Of a stretch of DNA of 58,500 nt, positions 18,391 through 29,149 are shown in pieces. Made by a program: the position numbers and the translations under genes. The notes beneath the pieces are model-generated. The model ran no database searches and was not told where the DNA came from. It saw only the letters and a list, made by a program, of their open reading frames with translations. Within the stretch, counting starts at the first letter, position 1. Every line of letters begins with the position of its first letter. This DNA is from Chrysomallon squamiferum (taxonomy: Eukaryota; Mollusca; Gastropoda; Neomphalida; Peltospiridae): the NCBI GenBank assembly GCA_012295275.1, contig CM022669.1:6213989-6272488 (forward strand), in the 5' to 3' direction.

Positions 18391-21300
18391 AAATAATAAA
18401 ATAGAAAATACAAATTAAGTAATCAGAATTTATATTTAAAAGCAATAAAATTAATACAAATAATCTGGAATTGGTAAATGACCTTTGTAGGGCAAATAAA
18501 CTAATATTGACATTTTTTTTTTTTTTAACTTAATATGATTTGTGTTTTAACATAATACGATTTGTTGATCAATAGGAAACATATTTAAAGTTAATTTATA
18601 TTTCTCTTCATAATAACCAAAATAAGTTTTTGAATATATATTATAGGTCATAGATTTAAAATGATAATATATCAATACATATAATTTAACGAAAATATTT
18701 TAAAAACTGAATTGTGTATCAAAACATATTTATATTCCACTTGCAGCTTAAAATGTTATTACCTGAGTTATCTTTATATTCTTTATAACCACCGACATTA
18801 ATACATACTCACTTCTTATCATTGTTATTGCTACAGGGGTTACCACAGTGATATTATTACAGTATATGCTGTTCTCATATATGTGTATAATTATATCTAA
18901 TAACATAAACATTTATTTCTTATCGTTAAATAATTCCAGTGTATTATGCATTTAATTTCATCACTTTTGGATCTTTAGTATGATAGAATGCACTCCTCAT
19001 TATGTCTATAAAAATTTACGAACTCAAGTTTTGGAAAAACAAATAAAAAATTAAGTTTGATTATAATTATTGTGTATTGTTCAAGAAAATGTTTATCATT
19101 GTGCCAAAACAAAATATGATAAAAAAAAAAAAAAAAATGTTTTTAACCTGATAATGTCAGAAATTAGACAAGTAAATTAATTAAGGCTTAAAAAACAGGT
19201 TTAATTATATATATATATATATATTAAAACACCTACATATTCAAGCAACATCCAGCTATTCGATTACAGCAGGTGACAAATATTTCAGACAAAACATTTT
19301 GAGGTTTGCATTCAACATCATCTTCTGATTCTCACCTGTGACTTAAAATGGCACAATGTACAGATAAAAAATAATTTATTAGAGTGTGGAAGATATGTGT
19401 TGTATTATGCCATGATCTGAAATCCAAGTATTTAAAATATCATCATTTCACTTCACAGGTATGTTAGAAAAGAGTGATGTTAACAATAATAATGGTAGTG
19501 ACAGTATTGGAGATAATATTAATTATAATTATAGTAATAAAGGTGATGCTTGTGGAAAAAATTAAAAATTAAAAATATAAAAAAAATCCCTTGCAGCTGT
19601 AATAGATATCCAAGTTTTAATCCCTTCTTTAAGAAGTATTTGCTATGATATGAAATGTTGTAGGTCAGATTTACCATGCTGTTGACAAATAATTTTAATA
19701 ATATTATAACAAAGATATGTAATCCATTGTATGCTAATAAAATACAAGTTTTTCACAGTAAGCATGGATATAAATTTAAAATACTTTTTAAGTGGCTCAA
19801 ATGTATTACTGGTTTATTTTTAAAAAGTAAATTTAATGAGTATGCATAGTAAAATTTTTTTTTTTTTTAAAGCAGGATTTAATATAACATGAAATATACA
19901 TACATATATATAAAACACTGTTTTAAAAGTATGTTGTTTATCTGTATACACTTTTTTAATACTAACATCTATTTTAGTGTTATTGTCTGTTCATGGTTTG
20001 ATGGTTGTGTTTAAATTGTTGCTTCCAAACATTTCACAGTTTGTTTTTTTACTAATAATTTGTTTTTGCTACAGTTTTATCACTTCCATTATTTTATTCT
20101 TGTGGGAGTGTTTTTTTGTTTGTTTTTTATTATTATTATTTCTTAATGTTTTTCTCAAATTAAAGGTTCTGCAAAGGATTCACAAATGATATTTTCTTTA
20201 AGTAAAAATCTAAATATATAAAAGTAAAATTCTGATAACCACTGATTATTTTAAAATCAGTAATAATTTTGTTGACAGCTGATAATTATATTGGTAATTG
20301 CAAGTAATTTATATAACTGTCTGTTGTTCCCTTACCTCTGAGCCAATCATTTCATTGTCAAGCAGCAAATGTAATTCATGTTTTTGAGTTCGTTCCACTG
20401 AGTTCCGGCTTGACATTCTAAGCTTGCTTTTATTTCAGTTTGTTTTCAGTTTGAATATCTGTGATGATCTCATTGTGTGAGATATTTGTGTTATGGTTTT
20501 AAATTACATTCACTTTGTATGTCTATCAGTTTACAGTGTTCGTGACACTTGGCAGGAAAAATTATTGGTTGAAATCTAAACCAGATGCATGTAGCTTGAA
20601 GTCTGTAGTGAAACCAAATACTGACATTTTCCTGAAAGTGTAAAACTGTGGACAGAATATGTGGCATTCTCAATGATGTTTGTAAATAGAATGGAATGAT
20701 TATAGCTTTGGTTATCCTTGAACATTATGCTGTCATCTTGTTGTTTGCCATTTTTCTATATTCATTTGCATACCAAAATAAAATTTACAAAAATAAATAT
20801 CTATATATATATATTTAAATATCACCAATCATTGGATTTTTAAAAAGTGATCTTTAAACCCCCCTATAAAAAATAAAATAAAAATAAAAATAAATAAATA
20901 AAAATTTACAAGCGCCTAAAAAAAAAAAAAAAAAATACGAAAGATAAGGAAAGTGCTGTAATTTAAAGCTATTTTAAAGCATATTTTACTTTATGGATCT
21001 AAATTGTAGACTACAATGAATCCAGTTTGAAGTATTGAAAACAAAAGAGTTACAAACTAAAGAAAGACAACCAGATGACATCATTTAAAAGTGTGATGTA
21101 TTACAGCTCCTCCAGGCAGCACTGTACAGCATTGGTGTTAGAAACTGACAGTACACTTTACTAATACAGCCTATCTCTTCTCTTCAGTTATGGTGACATT
21201 ATATTCAGCAGCAGCTACGATTCCATGTAATTAGCAGGTATTAACTTCCTTACTGAAGTTTGATCAAATTAACTCTTTACAGACAAGATGGATTCCCTCG

Positions 21301-22538
21301 GTCTGGTGTAGCTGGTGAAAAGACCCTAAGGTTATTGCTATGATCATTTAGTGGACTGTTAAAACAGATAATAAGTTAAGATTAAAAGAAGTTTAGATCA
21401 GATAAATTTAAAAGAATTTACCTGTGCAAGTAATTTGATTGTCATGTATGCACAGCATTGATAAGCAAACATTTAAATTTCAACCTACAAAAATATTAAT
21501 GAAACAAAAGATTCCCCAAAAGGTTTATGATTATTATGTAAACTCACAGTATAATTCTTTAACACAGATTATTAATTTATTGACATAATGTATAATTCAT
21601 ACATAATCAGAGATTTATTTATTATTGTGTGAACTTATGATAAAAGTTAATGTTATGTCAATAGTTACCTTTGTAGGTTATCAGGTTGCTTATATATTTA
21701 TTAAGCTCACATTTAAAATGTGATATTGTAAATACATTGACAAACTTGTTCAGCTGAAGTTGTATCTATGCATTATGTTTCATTGGTTGTGTCATTAGCC
21801 TTACAGCATATATCATACAAAATCACTGTGTCACATAGTGCCATCTTCTTAAATGCAATATTCATGTGCATATTCATTCAGTGACAGACACACACAGAGA
21901 TCAGAGGTCATATGTACATATATGCATAAATGCATACATACAAATATCCGCTGAAATCTATCTATGTTAAATAGTTTGATCTTTATTCTTCTGGTATTTG
22001 TGTTAATTTTACCCTTAGCTTTAAATTATACCATTTTGTATATACCATTATATTGTTGTTTGTTTTAGATGTTTCTCTTTCATCTTTCATTTTGTTCATC
22101 CTCTTGTACAATTACCAATGTAACCATTCACCTAACATTTGGCATTATGTGTCTTGCCCATCTAGTTTACATAGTGCACTGTGCTTTTATTACTCAAGAT
22201 CAGAACTCTGGTTTTCTCACTGCTGACATGTTAAAAAGTATTTGCAGTTGTATAATAATCTTGTATTATAATTTTAATAATGTTTCCCTTCTGTTTTTTT
22301 CTTTCTTTTTTCTTGTAATTTAATGCTACACAAAAATTTGAGTAAAGTGGTTTTAAAGGATTTAATAAATTATCCCTCTCTTGCTTTAAAAGAAATACGC
22401 AGAAAGATCTATTATAAATATATATACATTATAAATTCTTGTAAAACTTACTTTATCTTACTTGCAAAATTACCAATACAAAGTAATTATTTATTTATTT
22501 TTATTTTTTTATCATAGCTGATGTTATTGTTATTGTTG

Positions 22539-22591
<53 letters not shown>

Positions 22592-25500
22592 TTTCTAAAT
22601 ATTTAGTTTGGTTATAAATACGTTACAGCAAGGACTAGACTAGAGTTCCAGCAGTCTGTTTACTGCTGAATTATTCATATTGTTTTGTTTGTATGTAAGA
22701 TAATAAAATACAATTTAAAATAAATTTAAAAAAATATATCAAAATATAGCTCAGGAAATATTGATGCTAGGGGTCGCAGTGATGCATGCACCGGGATGCA
22801 TCAGGCCCCAGCTCAGAGGATGAATATCCCGGTTGTTTTGTAAATACAAGTTGTTAAACATTTCTTCTCACCTCCTCATTTAGTCACCGTTAGATTTGGT
22901 AAGTGTTATTATTGCGCTGATCTCTGACTACGAACTCTCATGATCACCAGCTTGGCATATTCTCTAACCTTCTAACTTGTTCAGTTGCAAAATATAATTT
23001 GTGTGACTGAAGTATTGCGTGACTATTGTGCAGTTTATCAGACAATCCTGTACAAATCCTACTGATGATTACTTACTGTTCAGTAGGTGTTTAACAAAAC
23101 TTTTGAGTAGATAATCTTATCACACTAGACAGCTGGATGAGAATCTCAACAACAAAAAAAGTCAGTAAAAGTTAGCCCATCCTCACAACATGAGTAAAGT
23201 ATTGAACAACAATTCTGTACAATTATGCATCATTCTCACAACATGAGTAAAGTGTTGTATGATTCTACAGTCTCACAGAAAACTGGTCATTTTTAAAATT
23301 CATTTGGCATTTTGTATTAATTACTCTAACTGCAGAAAATTACTTTTGTAAAGTTTCATCCCAGTAGAAATTCTCATCACCTGCAGTTGAACTGGAATTT
23401 TTAGAAATTACACTACAATAGAACATTTGATCACTCAAGCAGTCTCTGATTACAACTTTATATACAACTCCTGCTATAAGATTGATCACGTGATTCAAAC
23501 TGGAATTGGCACCAATATAATTTGTTGCTAATCTGGTGATTGTCAGGAGTTGTGTTCTCTCAAATCAGAACAAAACAAGATGTCTGGAAGTGTAGAAAAT
23601 AGAACACAGTGTTTAGCTGGGTCATGATGAGAGCTCATAGTCTGAGGTTGGCTGTAGAGAAATGTTACACACTAAGGAGTGGTTTGTTCATAGTTCTCAT
23701 CAGATAAATATTGTTACCTTCTTCTTTCTCATAAATATTGTTTCTAATTCATCACATTTAATTATATAGAAACATCTTGAAAAATCAAAATATAATTTTC
23801 AAAAAAGTGTATGAACTAATAGTTGAATAACAATTAGTGATTATTGTATTTATTCTGAAAGCAAAATTAATGGTCACATTTTAAATAATGAACATCTATA
23901 AAATACAACAGATAAACCTGTATATCTTCTCCCTGCCTCCCAATACATTTTATTTATTGAAGTAAGAATGTGGTGGTTAAATACAGTGGCCATAATAACA
24001 GGGTTTTGCTGTTTCATCTGTAAATATTCTCAATCATCATTGTTGTTTTGTTGTTTTTTTACCTGCTTGTTTCTGTTTTAATGCATTGTTATTTTAATTC
24101 ATCAGTTGTTATGTGCATGTACTAATAATTACAATTCAATTCTAGCTGATCATTTTGTAAATTTTTTTATTTTATTTTCAGACATACTGATTAATGAATG
24201 GATTTATTTCATCTAAAAGTCATATACCTCATATCAAATTATGTGTTCATTAATTATATCTGTTAACACAACCATTAATAGAGTTTATTATTTATATTCT
24301 GTTCATCAGATATTACTTAATAATTATACATTTATGAAATGTGTGAAAGACTGAATACATAATTAACAGTCATAAAGTTATTAGTTCATTAATTCTTCGT
24401 AGCCAGGTATTAATACTTCTGATTTTCTTTTTTTTTTTTTCTTTTTTTTTTCTCTCCCAGTTGTTGTTGTTTGTATTTTCTTTTATTTTTATTTAGTACT
24501 GAGTCTTATTTTTTTACATTTTTTTCTTATTGATTTATTTTTTGTTTGTTTGTTTGTTTATTTAAAATGCTTAATCCCATAAGCAAAATCTTTTTTTCTT
24601 TCTTTTTTTTTCATCAGTTTTCTATCCAGACTTCGTGAAATTGTGAAAAATTCTTTATTATTTTTTGTTTTTGTTCCCCCAGTTTGGCTGATATGTAAGT
24701 CTTAAATATTAAAAAGTTATATAATAATTAGTAAATTTTTTAGTAAAAAAAAAAAAAAAAAAAAAAAAAGAAAGAAAAAAGAATAAGAAAATAATAAGTG
24801 TTTTATTCATCTGTATTCAAATATTACAGACTATTCTCAGAAAACATATTGGCTACTTGTAAATACATTAAATATTTGACTTTCATTTTAATTTCTTTTC
24901 TTGTTTTGTTTGTTTTGTTTGTTTGTTTTTTAAAAATAATTTCTAATGTCAGAAAAATAAGATAAATCACCTATGAATAGAGAACTCTGAATATCCCAGT
25001 TAACATCATGGTTCTGTTCCAGTAACCATAACTCAGGGATAACCAATGATCTCAAGGCAGTATTTGATCAGAATTGCCTCCCTTTTTTTCTGAAGAGATT
25101 ATTTTATCAACCATGTTTATGCTTTACTTTATATATCTAGTTTTTGTTTTCATTTGCTGATTAATGAATTAATTAATATTAGACAGTTTTAAACAGGATT
25201 TATGTTTACAGTCATTTAAAATGAAAAACCAACAGTATCAGGCTTGGATTTTTTTGTTTTGTTTTGTTTTGGGATTGTGGTGTTTTCATTGGTTATTATT
25301 ATTATTATTATTATTAAGACTACTACTACTATTTTTTTAGCTGTTTCATTATTACTCTTATATTAATTTGCATTATTATTTTTTAATTACCAAACTTGTT
25401 TTTCAGACAATACAAATACTAAGTTGACTGAATATACATAGTTATATGAAAAGTTAATGTTATTTTCTGATGTTGCCATATTTTGATTTCTGTGATCATC

Positions 25501-27986
25501 ATCAATGTCCCTTTTGTTATTAGCTTTGATTTCGTTAATAAAAGGTGTGGTTACGGTTTTCAAGTTTTGTTGTTTGTTCACTTATTTTTGCCTACCGTAA
25601 ACATTTTTCTATTTAGTGAATGTGTTTATAAAAATAACTGTTTTACTAAGAAGAGTACTTTTCAGTGTATTATACATCTATTTAATACTCAAAAGCTTTT
25701 TTTTTCCTTTTTAATGTATTGCAATGTTATTCAGATATTTAGTAATTTAATACCTTAAAAAGATGACAGTTTTCTTTCTTAGATTTCATTATGAAAATTT
25801 ATCCTTTGGCACCTAATAGTAATTGATATCATTTCATATCTGTTAACAATTTGTGGAATAAAATTTATAATTACACTATATTTATTTATTTTTTAATTTT
25901 TAATTTTTTTTTTTTTTTTTTTTTTTTGTAACAGTTTATATATCCCAAATTTTTTGGAATATTCATATTTATCAAAACTTTTTTCATTAGATAATATTCT
26001 GTTGTTTTTTTTTTCTTTTTGGATTGCCTTAATTTAATGAAGTATTTTATTTTGTCCAACTAAGTGACAACATTATGTAAATAATAATTTTTATAAGCAT
26101 TATGGTTTTACTAGAAACACTTGACTGAGTTTACTACATCACCAGTTTGTGTGCAAAGAAGTAATTTTCTTCTTTTTTCAAAATTTATTTTTGTTACACA
26201 GGTGGAAGTGTTGGTTGGTCCAGATCGTGGCAAGCAGGGAATTGTGAACCAGATCATCAAAGAAAGAAACTGGTGTATTGTGGAAGGAATGAACTGTGTA
26301 AGTAGTTCTTTTGTTTGTTGTTTGTTCACAAATATAAAAATAAAAAACATACAGAGTAACCAACATTCACAAGAATTCCCAACATATAAAATATAGTAAT
26401 GAATTACAAAGTGGCATACATTTTTAGTGTTCATATTTTTGAGATACAATATTAAAAACGAAATGTCTTTATTTTTTTTTTTAACATTATTATTTTTATT
26501 TATGTATATTCTATTTTTTTTTTTTTTTTGCAGAGTTGGATGTATATTTTTCTTTCTTATTTTTATTTATTTTATATTTATTAAAATCAGGGATGTTAAG
26601 TTCTCTTACATACAAGGGTCATAAATAATTGCAACAGAAAAAGAAAATGTCATTTACGAAATTTCATTATCATTTTCTTCATGTCTGTAGCAAAAACTTT
26701 ATGCCTTTCCTGAGAAAATCTTAGTAATTTTATATTTAATACATTTTATGAGAAATCAGAATATATTTTTTGTTAATGAATGTATTTATTTGAACACAGA
26801 AATTCCGATGGGTAAACAAAACACCTACAAGTGCAGGAACAGTAATGAAAGAAGAGAAGCCACTGATGATCACCTCGGATGTCAGCCTTGTGGATCCCTC
26901 AGACAGGTAAACATTTTAAATTTATCTCTTAATATGAAACATGCACTAGTTTTCTTATACACGTGACAATTTAACAAGTCAGAGATTAGTTTGTATCATA
27001 AGTACTTCAGTAAAAACCTGTACATAGTAATAAACAAATTATAAAATATTTATATATACAAGTTAATATGAAAACTGCAAATTAAATTACACGATCATTT
27101 CCAGTTTTGATCTGAATGAATAAAAGCCTACAGCTGTATTAGATTTAGAACTGCTATAACAGTACTGGCCTCAACTGGACCATAGATTTCAAGTGAAGTT
27201 GATTTTTAACGATGGTCTTACCTAGAATATAGTACAGCAGTTCAGTGAATATATGGATAAAGTAATGACAGATAACCTGATTTTGTGATTACAGTAAACC
27301 AACTGCTGTTGAGTGGAGATACACTGAGGATGGAGAGAGAGTTCGTGTTTCAGTCAGAACAGGCAGAATCGTTCCCATTTCAAAACAGAAAGATGATACC
27401 TTGTACGACAATGTGAAAATTAGTACATACGTAGGTAAGTTAGAAATCAGCAGGACTGTGATGTCAGATAAGTAAATAATGACATTTATAGTAGAAGTGT
27501 TTTGTTAATAAATCATTAAAATATGAGTGTATCCTAGTCTTATATATAACCAGTGTCTGAAAAGAGACTTATTAACATCAATGTTACGTACCATGCTGAA
27601 AATTAATGCATTTTAAAAAAAAATCTTTGGAAAATGTTTCAGTGTTATAATTACTGATATTTATTGACTAAATGATCTTTAAAATATTTTAATAATTAAT
27701 TTTCTTTGTTTTAATAAACAATAAACCTCAAAGTATCAGAAGAAAAAGAAAAATAATTATTTTTATTTTATGGCGTATTAAAGTAATCAGTTCAGGAATG
27801 TTTAAAATATTTCACTTTTTTTTTTTTTTTTTTTTTATTATTATTTCAGAAAAAGACAAAGATACGAAAGAAAAAGAACTGAAAGAAATCACCTTCAAAC
27901 CCAGGCTGTCAACATTTGAAAATGACATAATTGAAAGAATGGGAATAAAAGATGACAGAAAACCAGCTAAAACTTACTGGTATTAG
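6688..27986 (+). CDS. MRPL24: Mitochondrial large ribosomal subunit protein uL24m (five coding exons)
   Basis: Coding exons: 6688-6942, 26202-26297, 26800-26906, 27295-27434 and 27850-27986. All junctions are GT-AG with matching phases, giving 244 residues (human MRPL24 is 216). The protein belongs to the mitochondrial 39S/54S subunit, where uL24 binds rRNA early in assembly. Exon 1 encodes a basic mitochondrial N-terminus. The exon 1/2 junction forms the KOW motif, with FKGDR joined to [19 protein letters not shown]. Exon 4 carries [19 protein letters not shown], close to the human KPTEIEWRF... segment, and the end KTYWY matches the family C-terminus. The ATG at 6688 is the first in an exon that starts at 6670 after a CAG acceptor, so a 5' UTR intron is likely. 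The first coding intron is 19.3 kb and hosts an adenosine kinase gene on the same strand. Confidence 0.93.
7707..7805. repeat. Dispersed repeat fragment, copy 1
   Basis: Starts GGGTCGTTCCGTTTCAAATC and continues with a TTAAAC..., then TCTCAGATTTTTATG-like segment. It resembles the start of the block at 8921 in the same orientation. Probably the end of a degenerate interspersed element; the family was not identified. Confidence 0.45.
8921..9270. repeat. Dispersed repeat fragment, copy 2, adjoining a transposon-like pseudogene
   Basis: Begins with GGATCATTCCGTGTCAAATC and shares its order of short motifs with 7707-7805. It is less AT-rich than its surroundings and includes several TGACCTT-type words around 9190-9260. 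It directly precedes the decayed minus-strand coding remnant at 9381-9985, so both may belong to one mobile element. Confidence 0.45.
9381..9985 (-). pseudogene. Decayed multicopy/transposon-associated protein remnant
   Basis: Minus-strand coding similarity is split over frames. One frame reads [20 protein letters not shown] then GEWDF, the next [15 protein letters not shown], then [14 protein letters not shown], and finally [18 protein letters not shown] to the stop near 9390. I recall the order EW-F-ATSHGK-DGIGG-KRL from an uncharacterised, highly repeated invertebrate protein family that behaves like a mobile element; this was not checked. At least two frame changes are needed, one within a run of ten C at about 9812-9821 (G on the coding strand). 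It lies inside the MRPL24 intron in the opposite orientation, and I see no sign of a functional gene. Confidence 0.6.
9986..10150. other. Intron sequence leading into a trinucleotide-repeat field
   Basis: No coding signal. Scattered AGTAGTA units mark the transition to the repeat block that follows. Confidence 0.5.
10150..10690. repeat. Degenerate GTA/GTG/ATA trinucleotide repeat field
   Basis: More than 500 bases of interrupted trinucleotide units (AGT, GTA, ATG, GTG, AAT). The steady 3-base periodicity removes stops in some frames and gives long artefactual Thr/Ile/Ser, Leu/Pro or Val frames; these are not genes. Confidence 0.85.
10691..13199 (+). other. MRPL24 intron, no gene seen
   Basis: AT-rich sequence with poly-T at about 10917-10932 and 12791-12808. 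The part at 11830-12240 is less repetitive and somewhat GC-richer, but gave no exon or recognisable element. Confidence 0.5.
13200..13788 (+). promoter_or_regulatory. Candidate promoter and first exon inside the MRPL24 intron
   Basis: This interval stands out as GC-richer. It contains two close ACGT words (TTACGTCAAGTTACGT at about 13325-13340) and an open frame from ATG 13513 that runs to a good splice donor: TTAAG then GTGAGG at 13786-13794. Joined to the acceptor at 17052 it would be out of frame with the adenosine kinase, so it would act as a 5' UTR exon of that gene. It could also be an unrelated repeat. Linkage to the kinase is inference. Confidence 0.3.
13789..17052 (+). other. Low-complexity intron between the candidate first exon and the adenosine kinase
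   Basis: Very T-rich sequence, particularly 14440-14930 and 16800-16960. An A run lies at about 13970-13993, a TAA/ATT tract at 16266-16300 and an AT/AC tract at 16387-16470. It ends in a plausible acceptor, TTTTGTCTATCTTCAG, at 17037-17052. No coding exon was recognised. Confidence 0.5.
17074..18105 (+). CDS. ADK: Adenosine kinase, intronless, nested in an MRPL24 intron
   Basis: A 343-residue PfkB/ribokinase-family enzyme that phosphorylates adenosine to AMP with ATP. Human ADK short form is 345 residues, so the frame is full length. Landmarks: GNPLLDIS at 13-20 (adenosine-binding Asp18), [14 protein letters not shown] at 62-75, the NxxE motif NNDE at 221-224 (Mg/phosphate), and [14 protein letters not shown] at 292-305 with the catalytic Asp298. 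The C-terminus CTFPEKP matches the family. The start is the first ATG (17074); the frame is open slightly upstream to a CAG acceptor at 17050-17052, suggesting a spliced 5' UTR. All other coding introns are absent, which fits a retrocopy, though no poly-A tail or target duplication was seen. The anion-hole Ala of the usual GAGD is Cys296 here. The reading frame is intact, so it is probably functional. Confidence 0.93.
   Translation: MSQIQEGILLGVGNPLLDISIHADQKFLDKYGLLPNNAIIAEEKHSKMFNEIVQNFKPSYLAGGATQNSIRVAQWLLQKPKATTFFGGVGDDKFKTILEEKARQVGVNVFYDVHPGEKTGICAAIITGENRSLVSELGAAEKFSLKFLENPQNWKYVETAQYYYIGGFLLPVNPKSITKIVKHAAENNKTVAMNLHATFLCHHFTDPNLGIMKYIDVLFGNNDEAADFSKHQGFKTSSVKEMALMMSDLPKINPSKKRIVVVTQGKEPTFLAHDGTVREFPVEPVDPKKIKDTNGCGDSFVGGFLSQMVQGKSIDDCMRCGFYAANVVIQNYGCTFPEKPNFK
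18285..18400 (+). terminator. Candidate poly(A) signals for the adenosine kinase
   Basis: ATTAAA at 18285-18290 and AATAAA at 18395-18400 lie 180 and 290 bases after the stop. A pure ATT microsatellite (about 18338-18386) lies between them. Which is used is unknown. Confidence 0.4.
18338..18386. repeat. ATT trinucleotide microsatellite
   Basis: About 16 perfect ATT units just downstream of the adenosine kinase coding region, probably within or next to its 3' UTR. Confidence 0.9.
18401..26201 (+). other. Right part of the giant MRPL24 intron
   Basis: Nearly 8 kb of AT-rich intron. It includes a TTA microsatellite at about 22523-22590, A runs at 20918-20935 and 24745-24768, and T runs near 25908-25927. 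Stretches at 20330-20700, 21080-21320 and 22620-23700 are less repetitive and look like ordinary unique or old-repeat DNA. A short hairpin (22780-22803) is listed separately. I found no exon before 26202. Confidence 0.55.
22780..22803. repeat. Short perfect hairpin
   Basis: TGATGCAT (22780-22787) and ATGCATCA (22796-22803) are perfect inverted repeats around an 8-base GC-rich loop. The neighbouring 22770-22830 sequence is GC-richer than the intron, as in a fragment of a dispersed element. Confidence 0.6.
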
Positions 27987-28133
27987 AGTCTAGAACACAA
28001 AATTCAGGGAAAATCTAAACCTCTTTAAATCTCAGCAAAGCATAGTGTGAAGTACTGTAACAGAGATGGACATTTCTAATCACTCATTTAATCTTTGTAA
28101 TAGTTGACAGGTTTTTGAGAATCATCCTCCGCT

Positions 28134-28139
28134 AATAAA
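28134..28139 (+). terminator. Likely poly(A) signal of MRPL24
   Basis: AATAAA 148 bases after the MRPL24 stop. The next gene, SUGP1, is convergent and its stop is about 1 kb further on. Confidence 0.6.
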
Positions 28140-28535
28140 TTATTATTTATTTTTTGTGTGCTGTTTGTTTGTTAAATTATAATGACAACTAAATTCATCA
28201 GTTTAATTTCAGATGGTTTTATAGCATTTTGTTCAAATATATTTTGAAGATTTATTTATAGATAACATTTATCTGCTGTTGAAAAGAAAGGTTTACATTT
28301 TAACATTAAGACTGCAATATTCTTAAAACAAATAAAATTACCAAACAAACTTAGTAAGATTTATTTTTTATTCAGATGCTGAAACCATAACATGAACAAA
28401 TAAACTTGATAATAACAATTTTTATTTCCATCTAAATATTAAACAAAAAATGTTTAATGTCAGATAAACTGATTATTGAAATTACTACACTAACAAAAAA
28501 AAAAAAAAAAAAAAAAAAGAAAATTAAAAAACAAA

Positions 28536-28579
<44 letters not shown>

Positions 28580-29149
28580 ATAGAAAACAGAATTTTAATT
28601 TGGAAAAAGTCCAAATTTAGTGCATTAGTTGTTAAAACTGTCTAATTTTTGTGGTCAGCATCCTGGATCTAAAGATGGAATAATGAACACTTTATTTTAA
28701 AAATGATCATTGACAGTATTCTTTTAAAAAACTGAAGTTTGTTACACTGCTGTTGTTTGCCACTACAGGTGTTTTTTTCAAGTGCTCTCGTGCAGATTAA
28801 TAATTCTGTATTAATGTTTTACCTTAACTGAGGCAAAATAAGAACCAAAGGAATACAATTTATCATGTTAAAATGTTCACAAAAAACATTTTGACAAAAT
28901 ATGGACTTTCACAACTATATATTTTATAATGAATTTTCTATTTTAGAAAAAGAAAAAGAAAAAGATTATAATAATAATAATAACAATAATTATTGTGTTT
29001 AGAAATCAGTCTGTGAATATTAGTATTTTAACATTTACATTTAAGTGGGTCTCAAAAGTGACCAACACATAAAAGTTGTAATACATGATTAAATTTTCAA
29101 AAAACACACATCAAACCAAATTTCATTCAGTAAAGATGGTTGTATCAGT
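28140..29149. other. Convergent 3' regions of MRPL24 and SUGP1
   Basis: The stops are 1163 bases apart. The interval has an A run (28495-28518), an AT microsatellite (about 28541-28573) and a minus-strand AATAAA at 28696-28691 that could end SUGP1 transcripts. No gene was seen. Confidence 0.5.
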
